NCBI GenBank assembly: GCA_048013815.1 | Contig: CM106586.1 | Span: 18,104,001-18,168,000, forward strand | From: Setoptus koraiensis | Lineage: Eukaryota; Arthropoda | Length of the DNA stretch: 64,000 bases | Reading direction: 5' to 3' | Part shown: positions 33,301 to 42,781 of the stretch, piece after piece | How positions within the stretch are numbered: the stretch's first letter is position 1 | Layout: each line of letters begins with the position of its first letter | Program-made: the position numbers and the translations under genes | Notes under the pieces: model-generated | Told to the model about the DNA's origin: nothing | Databases searched by the model: none | What the model saw: only the letters and a program-made list of their open reading frames with translations

Positions 33301-35015
33301 ATCATCCGGATGTAAACTGTCTCAGAGGAACCAATTGGAAACCCAACCCAGTTATAGGCTTAAACAATTGGGTGCCGAGGAGAATGTGTGACGGATCATC
33401 GCCGAGAGAAATTCTAAATCATATGCTCCCCAATACGCCTATACCCGAACATCTGGACGAGGTATTCTTGTGGCAAATTATATTTAATCTTTCAAACGAA
33501 CCACCTTGTAGAAAAAAACTACCTGATTATAATACATTGGCTGATGCTGTTGATCTTATAAAAAAATCAAAGAATATCATTGTACTAACTGGCGCAGGTG
33601 TCAGTACTTCATCGGGTATACCGGACTTTAGAAGCCGCGATGGAATTTACGCGCGCCTCCATCAAGATTTCCCCGATCTACCTGATCCCCAGGCTATGTT
33701 TGACATTAGCTATTTCAGGAAAGATCCGAGGCCCTTCTTTAAATTCTCAAAAGAAATCTACCCCGGCCAATTTCAGCCAGCCATTGGCCACTATTTTATT
33801 AAGTGTCTAGAGAAGCATGGAAAACTACTGAGAAATTACACTCAAAACATAGACACTCTTGAGCAGGTAGCTGGCATCCAACGAGTCATCAACTGCCACG
33901 GTTCATTTGCCTCGGCCACATGCACTAATTGCAAGTATCAGGTTGACGCTTCGGTAATCAAGCAAGATATTTTCGAGCAAAAGATACCAAAGTGCCCTAA
34001 ATGTCCAGTTGATTCTCCGCAGATAGCTGTCATGAAACCGGACATTGTGTTCTTTGGTGAAGGGCTCCCGGATACATTTCATGAAGCCATTGGCAAAGAT
34101 AAAGATGAGTGTGACTTACTCATAGTTATTGGTTCGTCTATGAAAGTTAGACCAGTAGCATTAATACCCAGCTCCATACCAGACAATATTCCGCAGATCT
34201 TAATCAACAGGGAGCCTCTAGGCCATCTAGTCTTCGATATTGAGTTGCTTGGAGATTGTGATGGTATCATCCAGGAGCTATGTCTAAAACTTGGGGAAGA
34301 TTGGACTGATATTTGTACCCCTGGCGCAGAACAACTTACTGAATTAACGGAACTGCCCAACGTTAACGAAACTGGCTCCATCATACCCCGAACAGACAAT
34401 ACTCAAGCGATGGAAACCGAAGATTTAGTATGCAAAGATTCATCTTCTGATCTACCAATATGCGACACTGTTGCCACGAGCGATGATCTTGGCGGTTGTA
34501 GTTCTCAAGTTGTAGAATCGACATCGAGTAACGTCAGGAAGTTAGAAGTTGACAGATTGATCTCTCAGGACTGTTCGAGTACTTCAGATACAAACGTCGC
34601 TTCGATGTTGGATAAGGAAGCTGACGGGTATGAGTCCGTGGTCGCTGAGATAGATAGTCCCGCGGCTGGTTCCGATCTGAGCTCTATCGACGCCTATGAT
34701 GACGTCGCCGCTATGTTACCCCCATCGTCATATCTCTACATAGCACCCAGCAGATGTATTTTCAAGGGTGCCGAGATCAATCTTCAAAGTTTAGAAAATT
34801 ACAAAAAGAAAGCCGCCCATGAAACTGCAACGGTTCCACAGGGTGGTCAACCTACCGTCTCCAAGCATATGGCATTATTAGCATCTGATTCTTCGAATTT
34901 CTCATCTGCCGGGTCATCAATTGGAAACTCTTCCTCTAATACATCCTCATCGCCTGATTGTTCGTCCATAGAAAGATCTCCAGCGAGTGAGCATTCTACT
35001 GATGTTAGAGTTTGA
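33273..35015 (+). CDS. SIRT1: SIRT1-type NAD-dependent protein deacetylase
   Basis: A single-exon, 580-aa class I sirtuin, which removes acyl groups from lysines of histones and transcription factors using NAD, mainly in the nucleus. The catalytic core (about 85-345) reads closely like SIRT1: GAGVSTSSGIPDFR at 107-120 (NAD binding), YTQNIDTLE at 189-197, catalytic His209 in NCHGSF, zinc ligands Cys217, Cys220, Cys241 and Cys244, then IVIGSSMKVRPVALIPSSIP and QILINREPL. The N-terminal region before the core (WKPNPVIG, LWQIIFNLSNEPP) is also SIRT1-like. Near 486-506, SSYLYIAPSRCIFKGAEI corresponds to the C-terminal ESA segment that stabilises and activates SIRT1. The linker at 350-485 is acidic and Ser-rich. 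The start is supported by acidic MSQSSDEDDD, which aligns with the acidic stretch at the same place in other SIRT1 proteins. At 580 aa it is shorter than vertebrate SIRT1, mainly at the N-terminus. No key residue is missing. Confidence 0.97.
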   Translation: MSQSSDEDDDHPDVNCLRGTNWKPNPVIGLNNWVPRRMCDGSSPREILNHMLPNTPIPEHLDEVFLWQIIFNLSNEPPCRKKLPDYNTLADAVDLIKKSKNIIVLTGAGVSTSSGIPDFRSRDGIYARLHQDFPDLPDPQAMFDISYFRKDPRPFFKFSKEIYPGQFQPAIGHYFIKCLEKHGKLLRNYTQNIDTLEQVAGIQRVINCHGSFASATCTNCKYQVDASVIKQDIFEQKIPKCPKCPVDSPQIAVMKPDIVFFGEGLPDTFHEAIGKDKDECDLLIVIGSSMKVRPVALIPSSIPDNIPQILINREPLGHLVFDIELLGDCDGIIQELCLKLGEDWTDICTPGAEQLTELTELPNVNETGSIIPRTDNTQAMETEDLVCKDSSSDLPICDTVATSDDLGGCSSQVVESTSSNVRKLEVDRLISQDCSSTSDTNVASMLDKEADGYESVVAEIDSPAAGSDLSSIDAYDDVAAMLPPSSYLYIAPSRCIFKGAEINLQSLENYKKKAAHETATVPQGGQPTVSKHMALLASDSSNFSSAGSSIGNSSSNTSSSPDCSSIERSPASEHSTDVRV

Positions 35016-35465
35016 TCGCATTCAACTCACTAGTTTAATAGGAATCCACTAACATACTTAAGACACTGAATTAGCGCTAATATACGTGTTCGCAGGCAAT
35101 GCGATCCTGATAACACTTTCAGACTTCGGTTTGTGCGCCCAATATGTAAATTCTGATGAGGTTACGTTACCCTCCCGTTACGTTTTTTAGATACGAGAAG
35201 CAATTATACGGACTCAAGCAATGAAATGCCATCTTATATATATATTCTTCCTTCTACTGTAGAGCGAAAGTAGTATTATTATATTGATAATCTGGTGATT
35301 GATTCAAACGAAAGCAAGACCTCAAAGATATTGTACGATACATTATTCTTACAGCAACCATGTGAAAAAGCTATGACATAAAAACATGAAATTAAACAAC
35401 AACAATGTACATTAATCAACTTTTTTAACAAAATCAACCATTGCCTTTATAATGTTTTTTTTTGT
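35016..35465. other. Convergent intergenic region, SIRT1 / coiled-coil gene
   Basis: AT-rich spacer carrying the 3' ends of two convergent genes. No canonical AATAAA was seen for SIRT1 close to its stop codon. Nothing else is recognisable. Confidence 0.6.
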
Positions 35466-37256
35466 TTATATCTCTTCAGCTTTGCTCGAAATTCTTTTCA
35501 CGATACTATCGTGCAATTTGTTACAATCGTCTTGGAGAGTCATGATTTCTCTGACATTCTTTGCCTCCAAGCCTGTGGCATAATCACCATTTTCTCTATT
35601 TTTTTCCTCAAGTTCATTCATGAGCTTGTCGTAAGTGAAATCAAGCTGTCCAACTAATTGTTTCAGTTCTGTTTTGATCGACTGTAGTTCAGTGATGCTA
35701 GTCCCTATATCGGATATCCTATTTTCTATGTCTAGCTTATCTTTTGCTAAGTTGCGAATAACCAACTCTTCCCGCTTGAACGAACTTATCTCTTCTTGAT
35801 ATCGTTTCATCTCTTGATCATATTTTGGTTTTAGTTGGTCTAATTTCTCCGCTTCCATCTCAAGTTTTCGCTTGGTACAAATTATCTCCATCAGCGATTT
35901 TTTGTCGATAGAGCTTGCGGATGTTTCCAGGAGACCGATTTGTTTGCTTAGTTTTGATTGCTTCTCTTGTACCTTGTGTATCTCGTCACCCAATTGCTTT
36001 AATTTTTCACTATTGTTTTTTTTAATTGAGATATTGTACTCTTCACAAAATTTTTCATATTGCTCCAGCTCCAGACAGCCTTGAGTTAGCGATGCAATGA
36101 ACTTGGAATCTTTCAGACTCTCTATAAGAACATTTCGTGCTTTCAAATCCTCTTTCAGGTCCTCTACTTGCTTGTTTAACGAGTCGATTGCCTCTTTTTC
36201 ATGTTTGACAGTTTTTGCCAGTTGTGTTAACTCTTTTTTGCTCAAATTCTTGGACATTGATTTGCCTTGGCTCTTGCTTGTTTTTATTTGTCGTATCTCT
36301 TTTTGTAGTTGTCGAAGTTTTATAATTTGATTTATATACATAAATTTTTTGTTCTCATTTGCCTTGCTTTCATCTTTGTAGACCTTAAGCTTAATTTCCA
36401 GAGAATCCAATTGTTCTTTCAGTTGATGGGTTTGCGATCTCACTTCTTTAACCCTACTGTCTAATCGATTTAGATTATTCTTGCCGGATGAGGATTGGTC
36501 CTTAGTTGTCGAATGAAAATATACTCTTTCTTTTAATTTTTCCCATTCACTGTTCAGTGCAGTCAATTTGTTCGTCCAAATCTGTCTCTCTTGGTCGGAA
36601 TTCTTTTTAAATTTAAGAGTCGCCTCTAGTCTCTTTTGTAAATCTTTTGTTTCATGTTGTAGCTCGTATATCCTGTTCAAGAGGGGTAAGCTTATATCGT
36701 TGTCACTTTGGTTAGATATGGATGATCTAGAGGAGGATCGACTCTGTTGCATTAATTGGGTTCGTTCATTATAAATTTGATAGCTGGCCGAATCTTCTGC
36801 ACGTTTTATCAAGTCCTGATCAAGTAACTCGTTCATTTGTTTCCATGTTTCGTGCCTAGAGACTTCTTTTTGCATAATATTTTGATCAATTCTTAGATTC
36901 GCTATTTCTTTCTCTATATTTTTTAATCTATTTTGTAACATTTCTACAACTTGAGTTTTATCCTGACCAGTGACCGATTTCTTTTGGTGTGATTTGTTTG
37001 TATATGAAGAGGAAAAGATACCAGTTTCTAGATTTGCAGAGTTGATAGTAGAAGGGAATCTCGTTGGTACATTTGTGGATACTCTTGGATGGCGATGCTG
37101 ACTTCGGCTACGACCATTCATTCCATTTGGTGTGTCAGAAGTTCGTCTTTGGTTATAAATTGGTTGGCTGGAGTTGCTGGTGGATGCAGAGGACCGATTT
37201 TGCGTGGATCCCGCCCATCTGGCCCAACTTGATTGAATAGTCTCGTTAGAAGTCAT
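35466..37256 (-). CDS. Intronless coiled-coil protein, family not recognised
   Basis: A 596-aa uninterrupted frame with normal amino-acid composition and no low-complexity inflation, so very likely a real gene. Residues 1 to about 100 are Ser/Thr/Asn/Arg-rich and look disordered. Residues about 100-590 are Lys/Glu/Leu/Gln-rich heptad-type sequence broken by short Ser/Lys loops (around 175-190, 250-260 and 320-335), i.e. three or four coiled-coil blocks. No signal peptide, membrane segment or enzymatic motif is visible. Segments such as LNRIYELQHETKDLQKRL, and WTNKLTALNSEWEKLKERV further on, suggest a structural or scaffold role (cytoskeleton, centrosome or junction), but this is inference from composition only. 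It converges with SIRT1 and is in tandem with the repeat-protein gene downstream of it in coordinates. Confidence 0.85.
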   Translation of the reverse strand: MTSNETIQSSWARWAGSTQNRSSASTSNSSQPIYNQRRTSDTPNGMNGRSRSQHRHPRVSTNVPTRFPSTINSANLETGIFSSSYTNKSHQKKSVTGQDKTQVVEMLQNRLKNIEKEIANLRIDQNIMQKEVSRHETWKQMNELLDQDLIKRAEDSASYQIYNERTQLMQQSRSSSRSSISNQSDNDISLPLLNRIYELQHETKDLQKRLEATLKFKKNSDQERQIWTNKLTALNSEWEKLKERVYFHSTTKDQSSSGKNNLNRLDSRVKEVRSQTHQLKEQLDSLEIKLKVYKDESKANENKKFMYINQIIKLRQLQKEIRQIKTSKSQGKSMSKNLSKKELTQLAKTVKHEKEAIDSLNKQVEDLKEDLKARNVLIESLKDSKFIASLTQGCLELEQYEKFCEEYNISIKKNNSEKLKQLGDEIHKVQEKQSKLSKQIGLLETSASSIDKKSLMEIICTKRKLEMEAEKLDQLKPKYDQEMKRYQEEISSFKREELVIRNLAKDKLDIENRISDIGTSITELQSIKTELKQLVGQLDFTYDKLMNELEEKNRENGDYATGLEAKNVREIMTLQDDCNKLHDSIVKRISSKAEEI

Positions 37257-38713
37257 TGTCGTGAGTTACGTTTGTTCAATTGCGTTTTCGATTATTTAAA
37301 TATATTTCTGTATATGTTTGCCTAATTGTCATAGGGATCTCGTTGGGTGGCTTTTCCAAACTATTTACACAGGACACATTGCCATCAAAACAACTTCGAA
37401 GGAATTGGGATGTGAGAGGTGTTCATTTTGTTTTTATTCCTTTGTTTGTCGAACATGAGGCGTTATCAATTTTCTTGAGATTTACTGTTTAAGTTGATAA
37501 TTCATCCATGAGTGGATACTTTGTTCGGAGTGTGTAAAGGGACGATCAGGGCTCAATATCGCTCATCCAATCTTGTTTTGTTTCACGAGCTCATCATTCG
37601 CCCAAGTCAGCATATAACATTGGCCAGGCATTGTTATTGTGATGATGATCAACAGTAGTGTGTAGTTAGATTATAACTTCATCTGATAGATAAGATATCA
37701 CTTACACATAGATATGAATTTTTGTTTCATCTCATATTTCTCATCTTTTGTGCCTCTTATCACACGGAACAATTGCTACTAGAATTGGGCTCTGGTTTAT
37801 TGTCACCACAAGGCAATGAATAGAGATCAAACTTTGCTTCAAACAGATCAAATTTTGTTTTGTTTTGCATGAGAAAAAGGATGGATCTAGATAATGTCAG
37901 ACAATCAATTCGAATAATTATCAAATGTACCATTTAGAGAGTATACGCCAGTAATATCCAGTACAGGCGCATCATAGCGAAAGAAACACGATACGAGCTG
38001 GGGTTGGCAACTAGGTAACTATGACAACCATGTCAATGTAATCATTATGTAATTGCACCATAAAAATTGTTATATACCGGTCGAGCCATGAAAGTAGAAA
38101 ACGTTTAAAGGTAATCTCTAAATATTACCTGTACAGCAATAAACAAATGCTAAAAATAAATACACAAATACAACTGATACTTACTTGTGAGTAATACCTG
38201 TACAGATAACTCGCTAACTCTGTCACGGAGACCTCTTCTGGTCGATATGCTGTACAGTAGTATATAGTAGTCAGATAAAAGCCAGTCGTCACGAGCCCAG
38301 GCTGTTAATTTTCAACAAAACGTTTCGAGTAGCTGCAGATCCGAGTGGCTGCAAATAAACGCAAACAGAAACAACGAATGAAATGCAAATGTATTCATTA
38401 TGTGACGCTAGTTACATCAGACTGTCTAATTGTACAAAATAATAATCATTCAATCACTATGACAAATAGTTGTAATAATAATAAATCTAAAAGTTGCGCT
38501 CTTGTTATGCTTATAAGCTCATTGATAACCTGATTACCATTTTAATGATGAAATGAAATAACAATATTTCATCCGTTCGATTTGGTTCGTTCGTATCATA
38601 AAAAGGCAGGCTATCTTGTATTTGTTATGTTATTATTATTATTTAATATTATTATCTTTAATCTTTCTATCATCAGGTGACAAATGAAACGACAACGATT
38701 GAATATATTGAAT
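37257..38713. other. Intergenic region with three CTGTACAG boxes
   Basis: AT-rich spacer between the start of the coiled-coil gene and the 3' end of the repeat-protein gene. No gene is seen. The palindrome CTGTACAG occurs at 38,129-38,136, 38,198-38,205 and 38,250-38,257. The plus strand reads TTTAAT near 38,642, i.e. ATTAAA on the minus strand, about 70 bases past the stop codon: a possible poly(A) signal of the repeat-protein gene. Confidence 0.6.
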
Positions 38714-41700
38714 CTATTGGGTAGAGTCAATTTGCTGTTTTCCTTGCTCGGTCGATGCACCATCTCTTTTGATTGAACATTGACGCATAATTTGATTGAT
38801 CTCTTGTCTGGTCATATCTTGTGCTCTTGCTACATCAATCATGCTACCATCAACAACCATCAATTTGGCCTCAGATGGGATAATTGAGCGTAGCAACAAG
38901 TAGACGTTTGTTGAATCAGTGTTGCTATTCTGTTTGCCATTGTCATTAGTTGTTGTCTCATTAACTAGTTTGTCCAATCCACAATTCTTTCCAGCGATCA
39001 CAGCCATCTTTCTTGGGAAATCATCGGCATCAGGTGAGCTAACGATTTCTTTGTCGACCAATTTAATTGATCCGCATTTGGTGTTTGATTTCTCAATGCT
39101 TGGAATGAAGTTGATTTTAGACTCAACAATTGCCTCATAATCGCACAATTTCTCCTTCAATTGTTCCTTAGTCAATATCGCTGGGCACTTGTAATCGTCA
39201 GCAGTGTCTGGGCACTCAATTGATGAGGCGTTGACAAATGTGGCATTTAGAGTTGAGGCCGAGGCTAGATGATCAATGGAGTATGGACCCGAGAAGAACG
39301 ATAGTGCTCTCTTGTGATGGTGGGATGGATATGTGGCTGTATGATAACGGATAGATGAAGAAAAGACAGTTATGTATTATTATTAGTATGTTGTTTATCT
39401 GATATAAACACAAGCGTGTATAAGTAAATAGCAAATGCAATCTGGAGCGGCAGTTGAAGTGATGCAAGAGTGAGTGAACGACGTGAAAGATTATCTAATT
39501 GTTGCTTGTTTATGTGAACAATGAAATAGTGAGGGGCTGCCTTGTGATTTTGTTGACATATAACGGGAACATTAATTAATTAATAATTGCTACGGGTTAA
39601 TTACGGGTCTGGCTGGACTAAAGTGGCGAGGCATAGGACAATGATTGATAGTGGGGCAGAATCGGATCATAGTGCAGAGCATACATAATATCTTGACAAC
39701 GCAGCAACCAGAGTTCACAGTTTGTTTTTGGCTATTCATGATGATGTACCTTTGTTTGGTCTGTAATAATCTGGTTTTGGGGCGAATGTTGGCGATTGCG
39801 GTGGCGGAGTGTAGTAGACAGGTAATGCGTTTGGGCGATAATTGTAAAGAGTGACAGGATTGACTGGCCCAAATGGATAAAATCCACGCTCTTCAACATT
39901 GTTATACCACACAGCATTGACTACATCGTGAACTTGCTTAGGTGGATTCCATTGTTTTAGATAACTGACCGGCAAATAGCCAGGCGGATAAGGAAAATCA
40001 GCCCATGCTTGCGTGAACTCTGGTTGCGTGTCAAGATTGTTGGTTGCTGGGGCCGATTTGTATTGATTGTATTGAGCTGGTTGTGGTGATGGTAGTGAGT
40101 ATGATGGTTGCGAGTAGCTCTCGCTACCAATTTGATCATCATCATCTAATGCATTTCTCTTGTATCTGTTGTTTTTACCTTGTTGAGGATACGATGGTTC
40201 TGGGTAGCTCGCTGGAGCTGAATAGCTTGCTGCTGGAGCGGAATAACTTGGTGCTGAGTAGCTTGGGGACGGGGCCGAGTAGCTAGATGGAGCCGAGTAA
40301 CTTGATGCTGAGTAGCTAGATGAGGCTGAGTAGCTTGGAGCTGAATAGCTCGACGGAGCCGAGTAGCTAGCTGGTGCAGAGTAACTGGCTGGTGCAGAGT
40401 AGCTGCTAGAGTAGTTTGCTGGTGCAGAGTAGCTTGCTGCTGGTGCCGAGTAACTGGATGGTGCCGAATAGCTGGCTGCTGGTGCGGAGTAACTGGCTGG
40501 TGCCGAGTAGCTGGCTGCTGGTGCGGAGTAACTGGCTGGTGCAGAGTAGCTGGCTGCTGGTGCAGAGTAACTGGCTGGTGCAGAGTAGCTGCTCGAGTAG
40601 TTGGCTGGAGCGGAGTATGATGGTGCGGAGTAGCTGGCTGGTGCAGAGTAACTGGCTGGTGCTGAGTACTCTGGTGCCGAGTAGCTAGCTGGTGCCGAGT
40701 AGCTGGCTGGTGCCGAGTAGCTGGCTGCTGGTGCAGAGTAGCTAGCTGGTGCAGAGTAGCTAGCTGGTGCAGAGTAGCTAGCTGGGGCAGAATAGCTGCT
40801 GGAGTAGTTGGCTGGTGCAGAGTAGCTTGGTGCCGAGTAGCTTGATGGGGCTGAGTATGATGGTGCGGAGTAGGAAGCTGGTGCAGAGTAGCTTGCTGCT
40901 GGTGCAGAATAACTGGCTGGTGCAGAGTAACTGGCCGGTGCTGAGTAACTCGCTGGTGCTGAGTAGCTGGCTGGTGCTGAGTAGCTGCTCGAGTAGTTGG
41001 CTGATGAAGAGTAGCTTGCTGCTGGTGCAGAGTAACTTGGTGCCGAGTAGCTTGATGGAGCTGAGTATGATGGTGCAGAGTAGCTTGCTGCTGGTGCAGA
41101 GTAACTGGTTGGCGCTGAGTAGCTACTGGAATAGTTTGCTGGGGCTGAGTACGATGGTGCCGAGTACGATGGTGCCGAGTAGGATGGAGCTGAGTAGCTC
41201 GGTGCTGGGGCCGAGTAGCTCGATGGAGCTGAGTAACTGCTCGAGTAGTTGGCTGGAGCCGAGTACGATGGTGCCGAGTACGATGGTGCCGAGTATGATG
41301 GTGCAGAGTAGCTCGGTGCCGAGTAGCTTGATGGAGCTGAATAGCTGCTTGAGTAGTTTGCTGGTGCAGAGTATGATGGAGCCGAGTACGATGGAGCAGA
41401 GTAGCTGCTCGAGTAGTTGGCCGGAGCTGAGTATGATGGTGCTGAGTACTCTGGGGCTGGGTAGCTGGCCGGTGCAGAGTAACTTGGTGCAGAGTAGCTT
41501 GGGGCCGAGTAGCTTGGTGCCGAGTAGCTTGGAGCTGGGGCCGAGTAGCTCGCTGGAGCGGTGTAGCTGCTTGAGTAGTTGGCTGGAGCAGAGTATGATG
41601 GAGCGGAGTATGATGGGGCTGAGTAGCTTGGTGCAGCCGGTGCAGAGTAACTTGCTGCTGGTGCAGAGTAGCTTGCTGGTGCGGAGTAGCTAGCTGGGGC

Positions 41701-42432
41701 CGAGTAGCTTGGTGCCGAGTAGCTCGGAGCTGAGTAGCTTGGAGCTGGGGCCGAGTAGCTCGATGGAGCCGAGTAGCTGCTTGAGTAGTTGGCTGGAGCA
41801 GAGTACGATGGGCTTGGTGAGCTATAACTTGGGCTCGATGAGTAACTTGGGGCCGAGTACGAAGGCGCTGGTGCAGCGTAACTCTCTTGGGCTGGGTAGC
41901 TGGCGGCTGGTGCAGAGTAGCTTGGAGCTGGTGCAGAGTACGATGGTGCCGAGTAGCTTGGTGCTGGTGCCGAGTAGCTGGCTGGTGCCGAGTAACTGGC
42001 TGCTGGTGCCGAGTAACTGGCTGGTGCCGAGTAACTGGCTGCTGGTGCCGAGTAACTGGCTGGTGCCGAGTAACTGGCTGGTGCAGAGTAGCTTGAAGCA
42101 GCTGGTGCAGAGTAGCTTGGTGCGGCTGGTGCAGAGTAGCTGGACGATGAATTGTAGCTAGCTGGTGCAGGTGCCGAGTAGCCTGGTGCTGGTGCATCAT
42201 AACTGTGGCTTCTAGCGGACGATGTTAGAGTTGTTTTTTGTTGTTCATTGTCTGTTGTGGTGCCAGTCGCTTGAGCTTGAGCTTGTGCCTGAGCTTGGGC
42301 TTGAGCTTGGGTGCTCGATGTCGATGATTTTGTGGATGTCGTTTGGTCAGTAATTGGGTTTGCTGACACCAACATGTGGCATGAGGCCACCAAAATGGCC
42401 AATACGATGGCGTTCAATTTGAAATTGGCCAT
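38714..42432 (-). CDS. Secreted SYSAPA-repeat structural protein, two exons
   Basis: Exons 42432-39750 and 39336-38714, joined by a 413-base intron (donor AAAG/GTACAT, acceptor ATACAG/CC, phase 1), give 1,101 aa. I chose the AUG at 42,432 rather than one ten codons upstream because it begins a clean signal peptide, MANFKLNAIVLAILVAS, likely cut after residue 24 (VSA/NP). A (QA)n tract follows at about 40-53. Residues about 62-748 are more than a hundred imperfect SYSAPA/SYSAPS units, punctuated by ANYSSSY blocks with an N-glycosylation sequon. RYKR near 759 and HHHKR near the exon junction could be furin-type cleavage sites. The rest is non-repetitive: a Tyr/Pro-rich stretch (WADFPYPPGYLPVSY) and a C-terminal domain with six cysteines. 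SYSAP-type repeats occur in insect vitelline-membrane proteins, so an eggshell, cuticle or silk-like matrix role is likely; no chitin-binding motif is visible. Confidence 0.9.
40190..42250 (-). repeat. Coding minisatellite of the SYSAPA protein
   Basis: About 2 kb of imperfect 15- and 18-base units, mostly AGC TAC TCG GCA CCA and variants. Blocks of similar composition recur, each closed by an ANYSSSY-encoding unit. The triplet-periodic array keeps several other frames open on both strands (for example a His/Gln/Thr-rich minus-strand frame). These are by-products. Copy number is likely to vary between individuals. Confidence 0.93.
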
Positions 42433-42645
42433 TGTTATGTTATTAATCAATTGTTTTACCAATGAAATCGATTGATTAATTTGTGTGTGTTAAAGTTTCA
42501 AAACTATCTGATCTGTTACCACTCTCTGGCTGGTGTGTCTGCTCTCTATTTCGTCTCGTGTGTCTCACTATGTCAAAATCAAGATGAACACTGATGAAAC
42601 AAACTAATTAAGCAACCAATGATATTCTCTGAGTGCTCACGCGTA

Positions 42646-42653
42646 TATTTATA
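42646..42653 (-). promoter_or_regulatory. TATA box of the SYSAPA-repeat gene
   Basis: The minus strand reads GGCGCATATAAATATACGCG, a strong TATAAATA box about 215 bases upstream of the chosen start codon, so transcription would start near 42,615-42,625 with a leader of about 185 bases. A TATA box fits a highly and tissue-specifically expressed secreted matrix gene. Confidence 0.65.
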
Positions 42654-42735
42654 TGCGCCTTTGGACTTGCTGTCAGTCGAGATCAGATCTTGCCATCACG
42701 AAATGGCCAACAGAATCTTACAAATTTGTTAGCAA

Positions 42736-42738
<3 letters not shown>

Positions 42739-42779
<41 letters not shown>
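42739..42779. repeat. (GA)n microsatellite
   Basis: A pure GA dinucleotide run of about 20 units, upstream of the TATA box of the repeat-protein gene. Such runs can bind GAGA-type factors in arthropods; no function is shown here. Confidence 0.95.

Positions 42780-42781
<2 letters not shown>

Noticed and set aside
40815-42161. Plus-strand Leu/Val/Ser-rich open frames opposite the SYSAPA array
   Set aside because: Antisense reading of the same 15- and 18-base units. They exist only because the repeat lacks stop triplets in those frames.
40146-42200. Long minus-strand His/Gln/Thr-rich open frame (about 680 codons) inside the SYSAPA gene
   Set aside because: It is the +1 shadow of a triplet-periodic repeat. 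It has no signal peptide or splice support, and its composition follows entirely from the SYSAPA codons.
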